A stretch of 64,000 bases of DNA from Ruminococcus sp. YRD2003 (GCA_900109435.1 FNZT01000007.1:124001-188000), one strand, 5' to 3'; counted from the first letter of the stretch, positions 14,657-23,866 are shown. The notes: a model not told the origin generated them from the sequence alone. Translations and numbers: made by a program.

Positions 14657-17152
14657 TTATTTTCCTGCATAATGAGGTAACTTATCTACTACCCCTGCGT
14701 CCTTCTTCTGGATAATCAGCGCATCGTTCGCTGTTACGCCTTCAACGCCGTCTACGTCGGCATTTATCTTGCCCTGCTTCTTGAGCTCGTACTTATCCTT
14801 GTTGGCGATGTGCTGGAGGATAGCTACTGCGTCCGCTACCGTTACCTTGCCGTCTACGTTCGCGTCGCCATAGAGTATACCATCGCCGCCAGCGGAGACA
14901 GTAGTATCATTGCCAGAGGCGGTCGATGACGTTCCGCCCTGACGAAAGGAGGTAGTGGTCTCGGCAGAAGTCACGGATGTCGTGGTCACTGTGGTCGTTG
15001 TCGTCGTTGCGGTCGACTTCGTGGTCGAAGAAGTCGTAGGTGTCGGTATGGTGCTTCCGCCTGTCAGCCCCGACCTTGTGGGTACGTAGTCGGACTGTGT
15101 GGAAACTGTGCCGTCGGGCTCCTCGCCCCATACGAGTACGCCGTTCACGTACATGGTGATGTGCTCGTTGAGCGAATCTGCCTTCTTGAGGTCGGTAGCC
15201 GTGGCAAGTCCGCCTGCGTATGACCAGTCATTGGCGGTATCCCATGCGCCTGTAGTAGGCTTGCCGTCTACTGCGTCGGGGATGGAGATGCGGAACTGCA
15301 CCTCGTCGCGGTGCTCGGACTGGCCTGTAGGCATGATAGCTCTGCCGTCCTCAAACTTTATGCTTGCGTAGTAGACATTGCCGTCGTACTGATAAGGACC
15401 TGTTACCGTAGCATAGCCCTGCTCGCCTTCGCTGTACTGCTGCGACTTGCCCTCTACCTTGATATCATCGACCGAGAGACCCGCATCAAGCGCTTCGGAG
15501 ATATCAAAATAGTATCTGTACTCGATGTCCTTGGCAACTCTTGCAGGCCATGCTGTGTGGTTCATAGCCCATGCCTTTATCTCGGTGTAGGAAGTGCCTG
15601 CTGTGCCGTTGATGACTGCCGCAACTTCCCACTCTGCCCACTTGGGCTCCTCCTTAACGGGGAAGTCTGCGAGCGGTGTTCCGCCGTATTCGTCTATCAT
15701 TGCGCAGAGGACTGCGGTATATCCTGCGTTGTAGTCGACTGCGACCTCGGAATACTGGTAGTCGCCGACGCCTATCTTATCCATATCGTAGCTGCCCGAG
15801 CTGTCGGGTCCGCCGATGAGTGCGCCGTAGAGGGTATGAGCATATTCGGTCTGCCAGCCCTCATCGCCGCCTGATGCCTGACCGAGATTGTTCCAGTGGT
15901 CGTCGTGGATGCCCGAAGCAGTTCTGTGGTGTACAGCCTTGGGGTTCTTATCGCCCATGCCGAGAACGTAACAGAGACCGAGCTTGTTGTCGCCGAAGCA
16001 GTAGTTGACCTGACTGTCAGCCCACTTGTTGTACTTATCAGCGTTGCCGCTGTCCTTGAGGACAGTATCGCAGGCAAGCTTTGTCAGCCATGCTGTGTTG
16101 CAGGCGTGACGGAGACAGCCCCAGTTTGTGAGGTGCGAGAGACCGTCGGCTGTTACCTTTCCCTCAAAAGGCTTGAGGTCGGAATCACCTGTGTTCATCC
16201 AGTAGCGGATATGCTTGTCGATGTGCTTCACCCACTCTTCCTTGCCTGTGAGCTGTGCATAGAGCAGTGCCGCAGCCTGAGTGGTGTCGTCCCATGCGAG
16301 ACCCCATGTATACTTCCAGTCGGTGGACTGGCTCTCAAGCGGGAAATTCGGAACATAGTCCTTCTCTATCTTGTCAAGATAGCTCTTGTCGCCCGTTGCC
16401 TTGTAAAGCCAGCAGGCTGCGTACATACAGTCGTCGAGCCATGTCGAGGTGTTGTACATTCCGCTCATGTTGCCGATATCCTTGGCATCGCGTATCTTGT
16501 CGGCGCCCTCGAAGAGGTCCTTCGCGTGCTTGAGGTAGTCCTCGTCGCCGAATATCATATAGCCCTGTGCAAGAGCCGCTGCGGAAAGAGCAGCGACCGT
16601 CGAATTCTTGATGGTGTCGTACTCACGCTCCCAGTTGCCCTGCTTGAGCTGGTGCTTGCGGAGGTACACCTCAGCGCTGCACCATGTATTGTGGTCCATG
16701 CCGCTGTCGCCGATAGTGCCTATCATCTCGCCTCCGCCGAGGTCGCAGTCGCGCACATAGTCCATCGCGAACTTCATATTGTCCTTGTAGAGCCCGTCAA
16801 GCCCTGCCTTTTTTACAGCGTCTTCGTACTCAAGATAGCCCCATGCGAGCAGAGATACCGAGTATGCGTTGGTCAGCGTGAACTTGAAGTGGTCGCCTGC
16901 ATCGTACCAGCCGCCCGGCACCTTGTCGGTGTCCACGCCGTTCTCGTCGACCATGGAGTCCTCGCGCCACGGTACGCTGTTCCAGTCGGGAAGTTTGCCC
17001 GACTGCTGCACTTCGTAGAAGAACATGGACTTCTGGAGCGCTTCTCCGTAATTGTAGCTGCTGTCTGCTGCATCGACTGTCGGAACAGCGGTCAGCAGAT
17101 TCGCTGACATTGCCATGGCAGAGACAGCGGCTGCGATTTTTTTCATCTTCAT
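14657..17152 (-). CDS. Cellulosomal GH9 endoglucanase: GH9 - CBM3c-like - dockerin
   Basis: 831 residues. Signal peptide to about residue 29 (TVDAAD). GH9 starts YNYGEALQKSMFFYEVQQSG, with the catalytic Asp in GGWYDAGDHFKF (about 82), HHRTASG (about 407) and the acid Glu in SEVAVDYNAGY (about 469). Residues about 500-680 form a CBM3-type module with YRYYFDISE and YYASIKFEDG, the CBM3c position typical of theme-B processive endoglucanases such as Cel9G/E4. A Thr-rich linker (about 690-745) leads to a type I dockerin: GDANVDGKVTVADAVAIL and GVEGVTANDALIIQ. It would cut amorphous cellulose processively on a cellulosome. A TTGACA/TATAGT promoter lies upstream. Confidence 0.95.
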   Translation of the reverse strand: MKMKKIAAAVSAMAMSANLLTAVPTVDAADSSYNYGEALQKSMFFYEVQQSGKLPDWNSVPWREDSMVDENGVDTDKVPGGWYDAGDHFKFTLTNAYSVSLLAWGYLEYEDAVKKAGLDGLYKDNMKFAMDYVRDCDLGGGEMIGTIGDSGMDHNTWCSAEVYLRKHQLKQGNWEREYDTIKNSTVAALSAAALAQGYMIFGDEDYLKHAKDLFEGADKIRDAKDIGNMSGMYNTSTWLDDCMYAACWLYKATGDKSYLDKIEKDYVPNFPLESQSTDWKYTWGLAWDDTTQAAALLYAQLTGKEEWVKHIDKHIRYWMNTGDSDLKPFEGKVTADGLSHLTNWGCLRHACNTAWLTKLACDTVLKDSGNADKYNKWADSQVNYCFGDNKLGLCYVLGMGDKNPKAVHHRTASGIHDDHWNNLGQASGGDEGWQTEYAHTLYGALIGGPDSSGSYDMDKIGVGDYQYSEVAVDYNAGYTAVLCAMIDEYGGTPLADFPVKEEPKWAEWEVAAVINGTAGTSYTEIKAWAMNHTAWPARVAKDIEYRYYFDISEALDAGLSVDDIKVEGKSQQYSEGEQGYATVTGPYQYDGNVYYASIKFEDGRAIMPTGQSEHRDEVQFRISIPDAVDGKPTTGAWDTANDWSYAGGLATATDLKKADSLNEHITMYVNGVLVWGEEPDGTVSTQSDYVPTRSGLTGGSTIPTPTTSSTTKSTATTTTTTVTTTSVTSAETTTSFRQGGTSSTASGNDTTVSAGGDGILYGDANVDGKVTVADAVAILQHIANKDKYELKKQGKINADVDGVEGVTANDALIIQKKDAGVVDKLPHYAGK

Positions 17153-17208
17153 TTTAGATTACCCCTCTCATTTTTTTGGTGCGGTTCGCTCCGCGCCTAT
17201 ACATCTTA

Positions 17209-17237
17209 ACTATACAATATTAATCCCGATTTGTCAA
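17209..17237 (-). promoter_or_regulatory. Promoter of the GH9-CBM3 endoglucanase
   Basis: Minus strand TTGACA (17237-17232), 17-base spacer, TATAGT (17214-17209), 57 bases before the start at 17152. The rest of the gap up to 17473 shows no clear plus-strand promoter for the peptide genes. Confidence 0.8.
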
Positions 17238-17473
17238 GGAAAAATTGCACGCCCGCATAGTACGGAAAAAATATCGCTCTCCCTGCACCCATTCCCGTAT
17301 TACTGGGGTATTACTATTGAAAGAGCTCGAAAGCGGGTCATTGCTGCGCTAAGTCTGCCTTGCGGTCTTGTGAGGCGCCGCCCCGAAAAATGATCCCCAT
17401 ATTCTTTCGGCGACAGTGCTGTGATATGTACCGCACGCACTGTCTCTATCTCATCCATAAGGAGGAATCGACC

Positions 17474-17791
17474 ATGGAAAACATCGGAATCGAGAACTTT
17501 ATCAAATCGCTCTCTCCCGAATTGCAGGCGAAAGCCCGCGCGTGCAAGTCAAATGCCGAACTGGCACAGTTCGCTGCCGAGAACGACCTCGAAATACCTA
17601 CTGATGCGCTCGAATTCGTGTCAGGCGGCTGCGGGGACAGCAGCAAGAAGAACGTCGAGGTCTGCAACAAGTGCGGCACAACACTAAGCGGTGTGCCCAG
17701 TGGTCTCCCCAAGCCATCGGGAAGCTGCAAGTACTGCTCCAAGTGCAAGAAAGTGCTCATATCCGCAGACTGGCACATCGAAAAACGATGA
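17474..17791 (+). CDS. Nif11-type leader peptide precursor with paired CxxC core
   Basis: 105 residues from ATG 17474, set by AAGGAGGA at 17459-17466; the frame is open further upstream without a binding site. Residues 1-53 are a Nif11-like leader (ENFIKSLSPELQAKARACKS, ALEFVSGG). The core starts with Cys directly after GG and then has CNKCG, CKYC and SKC, with a Gly/Pro/Ser-rich loop (GVPSGLPKPSGS) between. CxxC-x17-CxxCxxC spacing resembles a zinc ribbon. The next gene encodes a near-copy, and the third gene is a SPASM radical SAM enzyme, so the core is a likely substrate for radical-based modification or simply a metal-binding peptide. Confidence 0.85.
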   Translation: MENIGIENFIKSLSPELQAKARACKSNAELAQFAAENDLEIPTDALEFVSGGCGDSSKKNVEVCNKCGTTLSGVPSGLPKPSGSCKYCSKCKKVLISADWHIEKR

Positions 17792-17824
17792 AAAATCACC
17801 TATTATTTTAAGGAGGAACCTCAA

Positions 17825-18139
17825 ATGAATACCAACATCGAAAACCTTATCAAAGGCTTACCCGCCGAATTACAGGAAAAAGCTAAGGCCTGCAAGTCTA
17901 TCGAGGAGTTCAACACCCTTGTGGCAGAAAATGACATCGAGATACCTACGGATGCGCTTGAATCCGTTTCGGGCGGCTGCGGCACCAGCAGCAAGAAGAA
18001 CGTCGAGGTCTGCAACAAGTGCAAAACAACTCTTACAAATGTTCCTGCCGGATTGCCCAAGCCCTCGGGTGCAAGCAAATACTGCCCCAAGTGCAAGAAG
18101 GTGCTCATATCCGCGGACTGGCACATCGAGAAAAGATAA
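17825..18139 (+). CDS. Nif11-type leader peptide precursor with paired CxxC core (paralogue)
   Basis: 104 residues, AAGGAGGAA upstream. Leader IENLIKGLPAELQEKAKACKS ... ALESVSGG. Core: Cys after GG, KKNVEVCNKC, a VPAGLPKPSG loop, then CPKCKK and the C-terminal ISADWHIEKR shared with the preceding gene. Here the middle Cys of the paralogue (SCKYC) is replaced by Ser (ASKYC), leaving a clean CxxC...CxxC. That substitution favours a structural metal site made of the two CxxC pairs. The stop TAA is directly followed by the TTG of the radical SAM gene. Confidence 0.85.
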   Translation: MNTNIENLIKGLPAELQEKAKACKSIEEFNTLVAENDIEIPTDALESVSGGCGTSSKKNVEVCNKCKTTLTNVPAGLPKPSGASKYCPKCKKVLISADWHIEKR

Positions 18140-19537
18140 TTGTTCTACGTATTATCAGAAAGTATCGCCCTGCGGAGCTGGCAATTCGTTCCGCAGGCGT
18201 ATTACTTTAGAGACGATCCGTTCGCACATTGGCTCAGCGATGAGGAATTCAAGCTCCTTCTCCTCTGCGACGGTGGACACGATATCGAGCCCTCAGAGCT
18301 GACTGAGAGCCTCGAAAGCCGATCGCTCATAAGAAAATGCGGGCGCGGAGAAAAGATGTCGGAGTGGTCGCGCCATAAAAGCTACCCGCACCGCTATTTC
18401 CCGAAGATCAACCTCATGATAACGGGTAAGTGCAACTTCAACTGCCTCCACTGCTTCAATGCGGCGGACAATGCTCCGCTGATGACGGAATGGGACTTCG
18501 ATGAGCTGGTCGGCCTGCTCGACCAGGCAAGTGACTGCGGTATCCACAGCTTCACTATCACGGGCGGCGAGCCTATGCTCCACCCTCGCTTCATGGACAT
18601 CGTGCGCGAGATATACAAGCGGGATATGTTCATCGACGAGCTCAATACCAACGGCTATTTCATCACGCAGGAGATACTCGACGAGTTCAATGCTGTCGGC
18701 TGCCGTCCCATGATCAAGATATCCTTCGACGGCATAGGCTGCCACGACTGGATGAGAGACAGAAAAGGTGCGGAGGCGCGGACGCTTGACGCTATCGAGC
18801 TCTGTACGAGGAACGGCTTCAATGTGATGTCGCAGACTCAGGTACACCGCCGCAATCTGGACTCCCTTATGCCCACGGCAAGGAAGCTCAACGATATCGG
18901 CGTGTCGACTCTGCGCCTCATCAGGACTACCGAGGCTCCGCGCTGGGAAAAGAACTCGCCCGGAAGCTGCCTCGGCATAGAGGAATACTACGCGGCAATG
19001 CTCGATTTTATGCGTGCCTACAAGGACAGCGGTATGCAGATGAACGTGATAGTCTGGCAGCTTATGAACGTATATCCCGCTGACAAGACCTACTCGCTGG
19101 CGCCCGTTATGTTCGGAGAGGACGAGTATAAGCCGGCTGCGCCTGTCTGTAAGGGCGTGCGCGGTATGGTCGGTGTGACTTCGGGAGGAGATGTCGTTCC
19201 ATGTCTGCAAATGTCAGGCTACTTCGAGGAACACGGCATTCATATGGGGAATCTCCATTCTACGCCTCTTGCGGAGCTCCTCAGAGATGGTTTCTATCAG
19301 CAGACGGCGTGTACGAATGTCCACAAGCGCCGAAAAAACAACTCAAAGTGCGACGCGTGCAAATACTTCAAATACTGCGGCGGAGGCTGCCCCGCTCTCG
19401 GGCTGCTGTTTGCTCCCGAGGAGTGGAACATCTACGGCTCGGATGTGACGAAGTGCCTGTTCTTCGAGAACGGCTGGTACCATAAGTCCGAGGAAGCCAT
19501 GAAAGGCTGGACGAACCTCAGCAGTATCAATATCTGA
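18140..19537 (+). CDS. Radical SAM/SPASM peptide maturase
   Basis: 465 residues with a TTG start immediately after the previous stop codon. No ATG occurs in frame until residue 73, and residues 1-70 look like the conserved N-terminal region of such maturases (ALRSWQFVPQAYYF, SDEEFKLLLLCDGG), so the TTG is preferred. CNFNCLHC (C98, C102, C105) binds the radical SAM cluster; FTITGGEPMLHP is the SAM-binding GGEP. The C-terminal SPASM part has CKGVRGM, VVPCLQMSG, CDACKYFKYCGGGCPAL and a late Cys, enough for auxiliary Fe-S clusters. Related enzymes install thioether or C-C crosslinks in peptides. Gene order points to the two Nif11-leader peptides as substrates. Coupled translation with the peptide gene is likely. 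No exporter is adjacent. Confidence 0.88.
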   Translation: MFYVLSESIALRSWQFVPQAYYFRDDPFAHWLSDEEFKLLLLCDGGHDIEPSELTESLESRSLIRKCGRGEKMSEWSRHKSYPHRYFPKINLMITGKCNFNCLHCFNAADNAPLMTEWDFDELVGLLDQASDCGIHSFTITGGEPMLHPRFMDIVREIYKRDMFIDELNTNGYFITQEILDEFNAVGCRPMIKISFDGIGCHDWMRDRKGAEARTLDAIELCTRNGFNVMSQTQVHRRNLDSLMPTARKLNDIGVSTLRLIRTTEAPRWEKNSPGSCLGIEEYYAAMLDFMRAYKDSGMQMNVIVWQLMNVYPADKTYSLAPVMFGEDEYKPAAPVCKGVRGMVGVTSGGDVVPCLQMSGYFEEHGIHMGNLHSTPLAELLRDGFYQQTACTNVHKRRKNNSKCDACKYFKYCGGGCPALGLLFAPEEWNIYGSDVTKCLFFENGWYHKSEEAMKGWTNLSSINI

Positions 19538-19542
19538 ATGAA

Positions 19543-19580
19543 AAAGGCTGCATGACCATTCGGTCACGCAGCCTTTATTT
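19543..19580. terminator. Bidirectional terminator
   Basis: AAAGGCTGC-a-TGACC / GGTCA-c-GCAGCCTTT stem with T-rich sequence (ATTTTTT) after it, between the radical SAM gene and the convergent zinc-ribbon gene. The A-rich left flank gives T residues on the minus strand too. Confidence 0.85.
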
Positions 19581-19581
19581 T

Positions 19582-20733
19582 TTATTGCCTTTTCAGTCTG
19601 CACCATTCAAGCTGGATATACTGTCCGTTCCTGAGCTCCACTTTGTCGTCCTTATCTATGCCGTAATGGTGCCCGTCAAAGTCGTTGTCTGCCATGACTT
19701 CGTCGATACTGTCATAGATGGTGTAGCTCTCATACCCCTGGTCGGTGAGCAGGTCGAAGCTGTAGGTGCCAGGCTTGACGTCCCTGCCGACAAGGAACAT
19801 ACCTGCGTGCTCGAACGGGTCGTTCTCACTGTGAAAGCTGTCCACAGGATATGCCTTCGCCCACGAGAAATGAAGGTGCTGCCCGTCTTCGAGCTTCATA
19901 TATGTTGACATCTGATACCAGCCCGTGCGGACAGGATCCTCCTCATTGGCTTTCTCATACACTCCTGCGTAGAAGCTGGGGATATACTCATCTTCCTCGG
20001 ACTCACCATCTCCGTACATTGATATCTCCTCGGCGACGAAGATGTACTCGCCAGCGTCTATCCCCTCGCCTACCGTATAGTCGCCGCTCTCAATGTACTC
20101 GACTGACTTGCCGTTCACGCCGCTGTACTCGCTCCTGCTGTTTGATGAGCTGCTCTTGCCTTTATCTCTGCTCCCTGAGGTCGCGGGGGGCTCGGTCGGC
20201 TTGACAATGGAAACGCTCGACGACGGTCTGCTCTTTGTCTGATGTGTCATCGTAAGCTTATTTGTCGCAAATATCGCCCATAGAAGCAATGCAACGATGA
20301 ACAGTACACAGCCTATCAGCAGGATATATGCGGGGTGGATGCCGCCCTCGCGCTTAGGCTCGGGTATCGCTTCCACTCTCTGAGGCTGCGGCTCGCCGTT
20401 ATTCAGATAGCTCTGTATATCGGGGACAGGCTTGGGCGCGGGGGCAGGTGCGGGCTGCACGGGCGGCTTTTCCGCATCGGTGTCGGGCTCAAAGACCGCC
20501 GCCTTTTCAGCCTCTGCTGCTTTTTCCTCTGCCGTTTCCGACTTGGTCTCAACTGTTTCAGCTGACGTTTCCGCCGCTGCTTCGACCGCCTTCGTCTCAG
20601 CTTTGACAGGCTCGGGAGCTCCCAAAAGCTCGGGCGGTATCGTTATCTCGGGCTGCCTTCTGCCGCACGCACGGCAGAATCTCGCATCAATGCTTATCCT
20701 CGCGCCGCACTCGACGCAGAATTTTCCGTCCAT
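19582..20733 (-). CDS. Zinc-ribbon membrane protein with duplicated extracytoplasmic domain
   Basis: 383 residues. The N-terminus is a double-knuckle zinc ribbon: CVECGARISIDARFCRACG. An Ala/Glu/Pro-rich linker of about 95 residues follows, then one membrane segment (YILLIGCVLFIVALLLWAIF, about 140-160). Outside is a Ser-rich stretch and a domain with two related units beginning GDYTVGEGIDAGEYIF and LVGRDVKPGTYSFDL. The TVG.GI.AG.Y pattern is common in secreted Firmicute proteins of unknown role. Single gene, convergent with the radical SAM gene. I cannot name a function. Confidence 0.75.
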   Translation of the reverse strand: MDGKFCVECGARISIDARFCRACGRRQPEITIPPELLGAPEPVKAETKAVEAAAETSAETVETKSETAEEKAAEAEKAAVFEPDTDAEKPPVQPAPAPAPKPVPDIQSYLNNGEPQPQRVEAIPEPKREGGIHPAYILLIGCVLFIVALLLWAIFATNKLTMTHQTKSRPSSSVSIVKPTEPPATSGSRDKGKSSSSNSRSEYSGVNGKSVEYIESGDYTVGEGIDAGEYIFVAEEISMYGDGESEEDEYIPSFYAGVYEKANEEDPVRTGWYQMSTYMKLEDGQHLHFSWAKAYPVDSFHSENDPFEHAGMFLVGRDVKPGTYSFDLLTDQGYESYTIYDSIDEVMADNDFDGHHYGIDKDDKVELRNGQYIQLEWCRLKRQ

Positions 20734-20758
20734 GATATCACTTCCTAATATACAAATA

Positions 20759-20789
20759 GAGGGCGTGAATTATCACGCCCTCCGTTTTT
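20759..20789. terminator. Hairpin terminator between ispH-rpsA and the zinc-ribbon gene
   Basis: GAGGGCGTGA / TCACGCCCTC, 10 base pairs, loop ATTA. The T run (CGTTTTTT) is on the plus strand; on the minus strand, the direction of both flanking genes, it is followed by TATTTGTATATT. It probably ends the ispH-rpsA transcript. Confidence 0.7.
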
Positions 20790-20798
20790 TCAGCTAAA

Positions 20799-22793
20799 TT
20801 ATTCAGCGTCCTCAGCAGATGCTTCCTCAGCGGGAGCCTCTTCTTCAGCTTCATCTTCAGCGTCCTCAAGGAGAGCGCGGATAGAAATGCTTATTCTCTT
20901 TGACTCCTCGTCGATGTCGATTATCTTAACGTCAACTTCGTCGCCGACTGTAAGGATATCCTTTACATTGTCTACCTTCTTGTCAGCTATCTGAGAAATG
21001 TGGATAAGACCGTCAACGCCGTCGATTATCTGAGCAAATGCTCCGAAGCTTGTGATAGAAACGATAGTAGCCTTGACTACATCGCCTACTCTGTACTTCG
21101 AGAGGAATACCTCCCAAGGATTGTCCTCTGCCTTCTTGAAGCCGAGGGAGATGCGGTTCTCCTCACGGTTGAGGTCCTTGATGTATACCTCGATAGTGTC
21201 GCCTACATTTACTACCTCACTCGGGTGCTTGATGCGCTTCCATGAGAGCTCGGAGATGTGTACCATACCGTCGATGCCGCCGAGGTCAACAAATGCGCCG
21301 AAGCTTGTGAGTGACTTTACCTTGCCTGTGAATGTCTGGCCTACCTCGGCAGACTCCCAGAACTTAGCTCTTGCCTCTTCCTTCTTTGCGCTGTCAACGT
21401 CCTTGATGGAGCCGACTGCTCTCTTCTTGCCGCCCTCTTCAACTTCCTTTATCTTGAACTGTACCTTCTGCTTGTTGAGCTGCTCAAGGTCAGTACCTCT
21501 TGCGAGGCCTGTCTGTGAAGCGGGGATGAATACTCTGACACCGAGGTAGTTTACGATTACGCCCTTGTTTACTATACGTGTAACTGTTCCCTCGAGAACT
21601 GTGCCCTCTTCCTTAGCCTTGACGATAGTATCGTAGCCTGCCTGCTCGTCTACCTTTCTCTTGGAAAGAGCTGCTGTGCCGTCTGCGTCGTTTACCTTGA
21701 CAACAATGAGGTCGATCTCATCGCCTATGGAAACGATATCCTCGGGCTTCTTGGAAGGGTCGTCTGTCAGATCCTCGAGCTTTACGTAGCCTGTATGCTT
21801 TGTGCCGAGGTCAACAGTGATCTCTGCATTGTCGATACCTACAACGATACCCTTTACTTTCTCTCCTGTATGTATTTTTTTGAATGATTCGTCGAGCGCC
21901 TGCGCGAAATCGATCTCCTCATCCGAGTTTGCTGTGAGATTTACATTCTCTGTCATAGTGGTTTGTACCTCCTTGATTATATATGCGGGAGTAGATGCAC
22001 CTGCTGTGATGCCTATCCTGCCCGCACAGGGCAGCTTCAAAGATGAAAGCTCGTCCGAATTTTCTATGTGATACGTCTTGCAGTACCTGCTGCACACCTC
22101 GTACAGTTTTACGGTATTGGAGCTATGTCTTCCTCCTACAACGATCATGATGTCAGAGTTCTTAGCGAGCTCAGCCGCGTCTGACTGTCTTGTATCGGTC
22201 GCATTGCAGATAGTATCGAATATAACAATATCGGGATCGTTCTTGGGGATCACCTTTAAACACTCTTCCCATACTACTATATTATACGTCGTTTGCGCGA
22301 CAAATGCAAGCTTTTTTCCCAAAAAATTATCATTTTTTTCAAAAAGGTGTTTTAGCTCAAAGTTATCCTTGAATACGTAATAATTTTGGTCACAATGACC
22401 TATGATTCCCTGTATCTCGGGATGATTCACGTCCCCTGCGATAAGGACAAGGTAGCCCTCTTTCGTTTTTTCGGCTACGATGCGGTGTATCTTCGATACG
22501 AACGGGCAGGTCGCATCAAGCATTCGGTTGCCGTTTGCCTCTATCTGCTCGTATACTTCCCTGCCGACTCCGTGTGAACGGATAACGACCGTCTCGTCGG
22601 GGCGGAGCTCGTCTACCGCGTCGATGACCCTCGCTCCCCTCGACTTCATATCGTCAACGACGTCCTGATTGTGGATTATCGGTCCGAGCGTTGCTACTTT
22701 TGAATTCTTTTCAAGCTCGTTGTACACCATTTTTACGGCTCTGTCTACGCCGAAGCAGAAGCCTGCCGACTTAGCTACCGTGACCTCACGCAT
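20799..22793 (-). CDS. ispH: IspH - ribosomal protein S1 fusion
   Basis: 664 residues in two parts. Residues 1-283 are HMBPP reductase, the last step of the MEP isoprenoid pathway, with the three [4Fe-4S] cysteines C13 (GFCFGVD), C96 (DATCPF) and C196 (DTICNATD) and the conserved RSHG and VNHPE histidines. Residues about 310-640 hold four S1 RNA-binding repeats (for example GIVVGIDNAEITVDLG and GKVKSLTSFGAFVDLGGIDGMVHISEL). An acidic tail ends the protein. This fusion is known in many Clostridia. The start overlaps the plsC stop by 8 bases, making it the distal gene of cmk-GNAT-plsC-ispH/rpsA. cmk-ispH-rpsA linkage is also a known clostridial arrangement. Confidence 0.96.
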   Translation of the reverse strand: MREVTVAKSAGFCFGVDRAVKMVYNELEKNSKVATLGPIIHNQDVVDDMKSRGARVIDAVDELRPDETVVIRSHGVGREVYEQIEANGNRMLDATCPFVSKIHRIVAEKTKEGYLVLIAGDVNHPEIQGIIGHCDQNYYVFKDNFELKHLFEKNDNFLGKKLAFVAQTTYNIVVWEECLKVIPKNDPDIVIFDTICNATDTRQSDAAELAKNSDIMIVVGGRHSSNTVKLYEVCSRYCKTYHIENSDELSSLKLPCAGRIGITAGASTPAYIIKEVQTTMTENVNLTANSDEEIDFAQALDESFKKIHTGEKVKGIVVGIDNAEITVDLGTKHTGYVKLEDLTDDPSKKPEDIVSIGDEIDLIVVKVNDADGTAALSKRKVDEQAGYDTIVKAKEEGTVLEGTVTRIVNKGVIVNYLGVRVFIPASQTGLARGTDLEQLNKQKVQFKIKEVEEGGKKRAVGSIKDVDSAKKEEARAKFWESAEVGQTFTGKVKSLTSFGAFVDLGGIDGMVHISELSWKRIKHPSEVVNVGDTIEVYIKDLNREENRISLGFKKAEDNPWEVFLSKYRVGDVVKATIVSITSFGAFAQIIDGVDGLIHISQIADKKVDNVKDILTVGDEVDVKIIDIDEESKRISISIRALLEDAEDEAEEEAPAEEASAEDAE

Positions 22794-23415
22794 TTTCCTT
22801 CTCCTCCTTGTTCTTCGGCTCGGGTGTTCCCTCTACGAGCTCCTTTATGTCAGCCATATAGCGGTTTTTCAGCTTGACGAGCTGGCGCGGGTTCGGCTCG
22901 TCGGCGGGCTCGACATAGTCCTTCGGGTCAATGGGCTTGCCAAACTTCACTGTTACCCTCGTGCGGAATTTCAGCTTATCGCCGTATACGATGCCTACGG
23001 GTACTATCCTGCGGTCTGCCTTTGCGGCGATGAGCGCCGCTCCCGAATGTCCGCGCCCGACTTTGCCGTCCTTCGAGCGTGTGCCCTCGGGGAATATCAT
23101 GAGGCTCCTGCCGTTACCGAGCCTGTCTATCGCCGTTTCGATGACAGACATATCGCCCTTTCCGCGCGAAACGGGGAAGGCTCCGAGAGTGCGTATCAGC
23201 CACGCAAACAGCTTATTTCGGAAGAGCTCCTCCTTCGCCATGAAGGCATACTTCCCGACAGCTCCGCCTCCGAGAAGCGGCGGGTCTGCGTTGGAGCGGT
23301 GGTTGCTGGCGTATATGACCGCCTCGCCGCGCGGGATATTGTCCCTGCCCTCGTAGTGCAGGTTGAATATGATGCGGAAAAACAGCCGCACAAAAAATTT
23401 CGCGATATAATACAT
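22786..23415 (-). CDS. plsC: 1-acyl-sn-glycerol-3-phosphate acyltransferase (PlsC family)
   Basis: 209 residues from ATG 23415, preceded by GGAAGGAA and 5 bases after the upstream stop. N-terminal hydrophobic stretch (FVRLFFRIIF), then the acyltransferase blocks: NHRSNADPPLL (HxxxxD variant with N-H-R-S-N-A-D), FPVSRGKGD and FPEGTRSKDGK. It would transfer an acyl group to lysophosphatidic acid at the membrane to make phosphatidic acid. It sits between a GNAT gene and ispH-rpsA and overlaps the latter. Confidence 0.93.
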   Translation of the reverse strand: MYYIAKFFVRLFFRIIFNLHYEGRDNIPRGEAVIYASNHRSNADPPLLGGGAVGKYAFMAKEELFRNKLFAWLIRTLGAFPVSRGKGDMSVIETAIDRLGNGRSLMIFPEGTRSKDGKVGRGHSGAALIAAKADRRIVPVGIVYGDKLKFRTRVTVKFGKPIDPKDYVEPADEPNPRQLVKLKNRYMADIKELVEGTPEPKNKEEKENA

Positions 23416-23419
23416 CTGT

Positions 23420-23866
23420 CTATTCCTTCCTGATGTGTTTAGCCATTCTGAAGCGGCTCCCCTCGTCGTCTGTGACCGTATAACCGAGCCGCTGATAGAA
23501 ATACCTTGCCGATATATTCGTCCTCTCGACGTGCAGTACCGCGGAGGAGGCTCCCCTCTCGTCTGCATACCGCTCCGCTAAGCTTATCAGCTTCGTGCCG
23601 ATGCCCATTCCGCGGAATTTTTCGGTGACCGATATGTCGTCGAGGTATACGAAGCCGCTGTGCAGTTCGACCGAGACATAACCGACGACCTTATCCTCCG
23701 ACACCGCGACGTATATCACGTCTCCGCCGCCAAAGAACTTGTCGAGATACCCTTCCTCATAACCGTCCGTTTCGTCGTCGCCGACAGTCCTGAGAAGCTC
23801 CTCGAAAAGCCGCTCTATCGCAGGTTTGTCTGTCGGGACGGCTCTCCTGTACGAAACTTTTTTCAT
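23420..23866 (-). CDS. GNAT family N-acetyltransferase
   Basis: 148 residues with the GNAT fold: YRRAVPTDKPAIERLF at the start, VVGYVSVEL strand, and the acetyl-CoA loop KFRGMGIGTKLI (R/Q-x-x-G-x-G/A). The YFYQRLGYTV element is also typical. The acceptor is unknown. The start codon shares one base with the cmk stop, so the two are coupled. Resembles generic single-domain acetyltransferases; no RimI-type hallmarks are sure. Confidence 0.88.
   Translation of the reverse strand: MKKVSYRRAVPTDKPAIERLFEELLRTVGDDETDGYEEGYLDKFFGGGDVIYVAVSEDKVVGYVSVELHSGFVYLDDISVTEKFRGMGIGTKLISLAERYADERGASSAVLHVERTNISARYFYQRLGYTVTDDEGSRFRMAKHIRKE

Noticed and set aside
14907..17107. Open frames on both strands within the GH9-CBM3 gene
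   Set aside because: The GH9, CBM3 and dockerin motifs account for the whole stretch in one frame; the others are compositional artefacts of GC-rich codons.
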